Assembly: GCA_029779995.1 (NCBI GenBank)
Contig: JAKOZM010000448.1
Span: 1-5,182 of the forward strand
Length of the DNA: 5,182 bases
Reading direction: 5' to 3'
Source of the DNA: Actinomycetes bacterium
GTDB lineage: Bacteria > Actinomycetota > Actinomycetes > S36-B12 > UBA10799
The notes beneath the pieces were generated by a model that saw only the letters and a program-made list of their open reading frames with translations, ran no database searches and was not told the origin of the DNA. The position numbers and the translations under genes are program-made. Position 1 is the first letter of the stretch; every line of letters starts with the position of its first letter. Positions 4,792 to 5,182 of this stretch are shown here, piece by piece.

Positions 4792-4812
4792 GCGTGAACT
4801 CTACATATAGCA
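4792..4812 (-). promoter_or_regulatory. Candidate leaderless promoter of the DUF4143 ATPase gene
   Basis: On the minus strand TAGAGT (4798-4803) fits TANNNT and is followed by six bases (TCACGC) and the ATG. An overlapping alternative is the extended -10 form TGCTATATG (4804-4812), which would give a leader of about six bases. The two cannot be told apart by eye. Neither has a recognisable -35. The region is AT-rich relative to its surroundings. Confidence 0.45.
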
Positions 4813-4893
4813 GGGATCTAACTAGGCGATCCGCAGGAACACATCTGTACAACTCGCCGACGGTAGGCACGACGAGGCCCGCTGGACCTCACG

Positions 4894-4930
4894 CACTCGC
4901 ACGCTGTTCGGTCTTCGTTGACCGCGAGTG
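4894..4930 (-). terminator. Weak stem-loop downstream of ychF
   Basis: CACTCG (4894-4899) pairs with CGAGTG (4925-4930), and within it CGGTC (4909-4913) pairs with GACCG (4920-4924) around a TTCGTT loop. A nine-base bulge lies on one side. It begins about 35 bases after the ychF stop codon. With no T-run it is at best a weak terminator. A second small hairpin, TCCGA/TCGGA (4946-4959), lies nearer the stop. Confidence 0.25.
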
Positions 4931-4950
4931 ACTGGGCACGACCGCTCCGA

Positions 4951-4994
4951 GATGTCGGACCGGAACTACACATTGAAGCGGAACTCCACCACGT
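4951..4994 (-). repeat. Copy C of the ychF 3'-end repeat (parent copy)
   Basis: This is the natural 3' end of ychF plus about 15 bases beyond its stop. It matches copy A (2047-2091) in the same orientation at about 39 of 45 positions with a one-base gap. The match covers the stop codon and third codon positions, so it is shared DNA descent and not merely a similar peptide. Copies A and C together bracket the ATPase, copy B, higBA and the kinase. Confidence 0.75.
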
Positions 4995-5182
4995 CGCCGT
5001 CGTTCATCACGTAGTCCTTGCCCTCCATGCGCACCTTGCCGGCTGCCCGGGCCGCCGCCATCGTCCCGAACGCATCGAGGTCGGCGAAAGACACCACTTC
5101 GGCCTTGATGAACCCGCGCTGGAAGTCGGTGTGGATGACCCCGGCCGCCTGGGGCGCGGTCCAGCCCTGACGGATCGTCCAC
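4966..5182 (-). CDS. ychF: YchF-type GTPase/ATPase, C-terminal fragment (runs off the window)
   Basis: About 71 C-terminal codons are visible. The translation contains [20 protein letters not shown], then [37 protein letters not shown] and [13 protein letters not shown]. This is the strongly conserved TGS-like C-terminal domain of YchF (OLA1 family), an Obg-related P-loop NTPase that prefers ATP and associates with ribosomes. The nucleotide-binding domain lies outside the window. The TAG at 4966-4968 is in the normal place, so the gene appears intact here. It is the housekeeping boundary of the accessory island, and its last codons are the source of the repeats at 2047-2106 and 3372-3416. Confidence 0.95.
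   Translation of the reverse strand, partial: WTIRQGWTAPQAAGVIHTDFQRGFIKAEVVSFADLDAFGTMAAARAAGKVRMEGKDYVMNDGDVVEFRFNV

Noticed and set aside
4889..5182. Alternative minus-strand open frame of 97 residues over the ychF end
   Set aside because: It is a Gly/Arg-rich shadow of ychF. The conserved YchF C-terminus is in the other frame and ends at 4966.
1..5182. tRNA, rRNA, CRISPR array, complete insertion sequence or recombinase gene
   Set aside because: I looked on both strands and found no cloverleaf with CCA-adjacent acceptor stem, no regular spaced repeats, and no transposase or integrase motifs. The three ychF-tail copies are too few and too irregular to be a CRISPR.

Overview
The window looks like high-GC Actinomycetota DNA. 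The evidence is the codon use, several GTG starts, a MazEF pair very like the mycobacterial MazE9/MazF9 type, a CpaF/TadA-type secretion ATPase, and three start regions that fit the actinobacterial leaderless layout (TANNNT, six bases, then RTG). I cannot resolve the genus.

Layout. Two probable chromosomal genes, each cut by the window, bracket an accessory island. On the left (1-170, minus) is the N-terminus of a CpaF-like secretion ATPase. On the right (4966-5182, minus) is the C-terminus of YchF. Between them, left to right, are: a divergent intergenic region with inverted repeats; mazEF (395-959, plus); a convergent vapBC operon (1067-1718, minus); a 422-base stretch without an intact gene (1719-2140) that holds the vapBC operator, the C-terminal remnant of a DUF4143-type ATPase gene, and a copy of the ychF 3' end; a three-gene operon higB-higA-kinase (3331 down to 2141, minus); a second, more diverged copy of the ychF tail (about 3372-3416); and an intact AAA_14/DUF4143 ATPase gene (3523-4791, minus).

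How it fits together. Three complete type II toxin-antitoxin modules from three families sit within about 3 kb. Two are mRNA interferases acting in different ways (MazF, and HigB of the RelE superfamily) and one is a PIN-domain RNase (VapC). With them are one complete and one wrecked copy of a DUF4143 ATPase, a family often found in variable islands but of unsettled function. Each toxin-antitoxin module has its own candidate operator. The uridine-kinase-like gene is joined to higA by a 4-base GTGA overlap, so it is probably an accessory member of that operon.

The strongest unexplained structure is a set of directly oriented copies of the ychF 3' end (peptide ending [12 protein letters not shown]). 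The copies at 4951-4994 and 2047-2091 are nearly the same even beyond the ychF stop codon. They bracket the segment carrying the ATPase, higBA and the kinase, and the DUF4143 remnant lies just beyond the left copy. This suggests repeated insertion or duplication at the end of ychF. No integrase or transposase is visible in the window. I saw no tRNA, rRNA, CRISPR array or complete insertion sequence.
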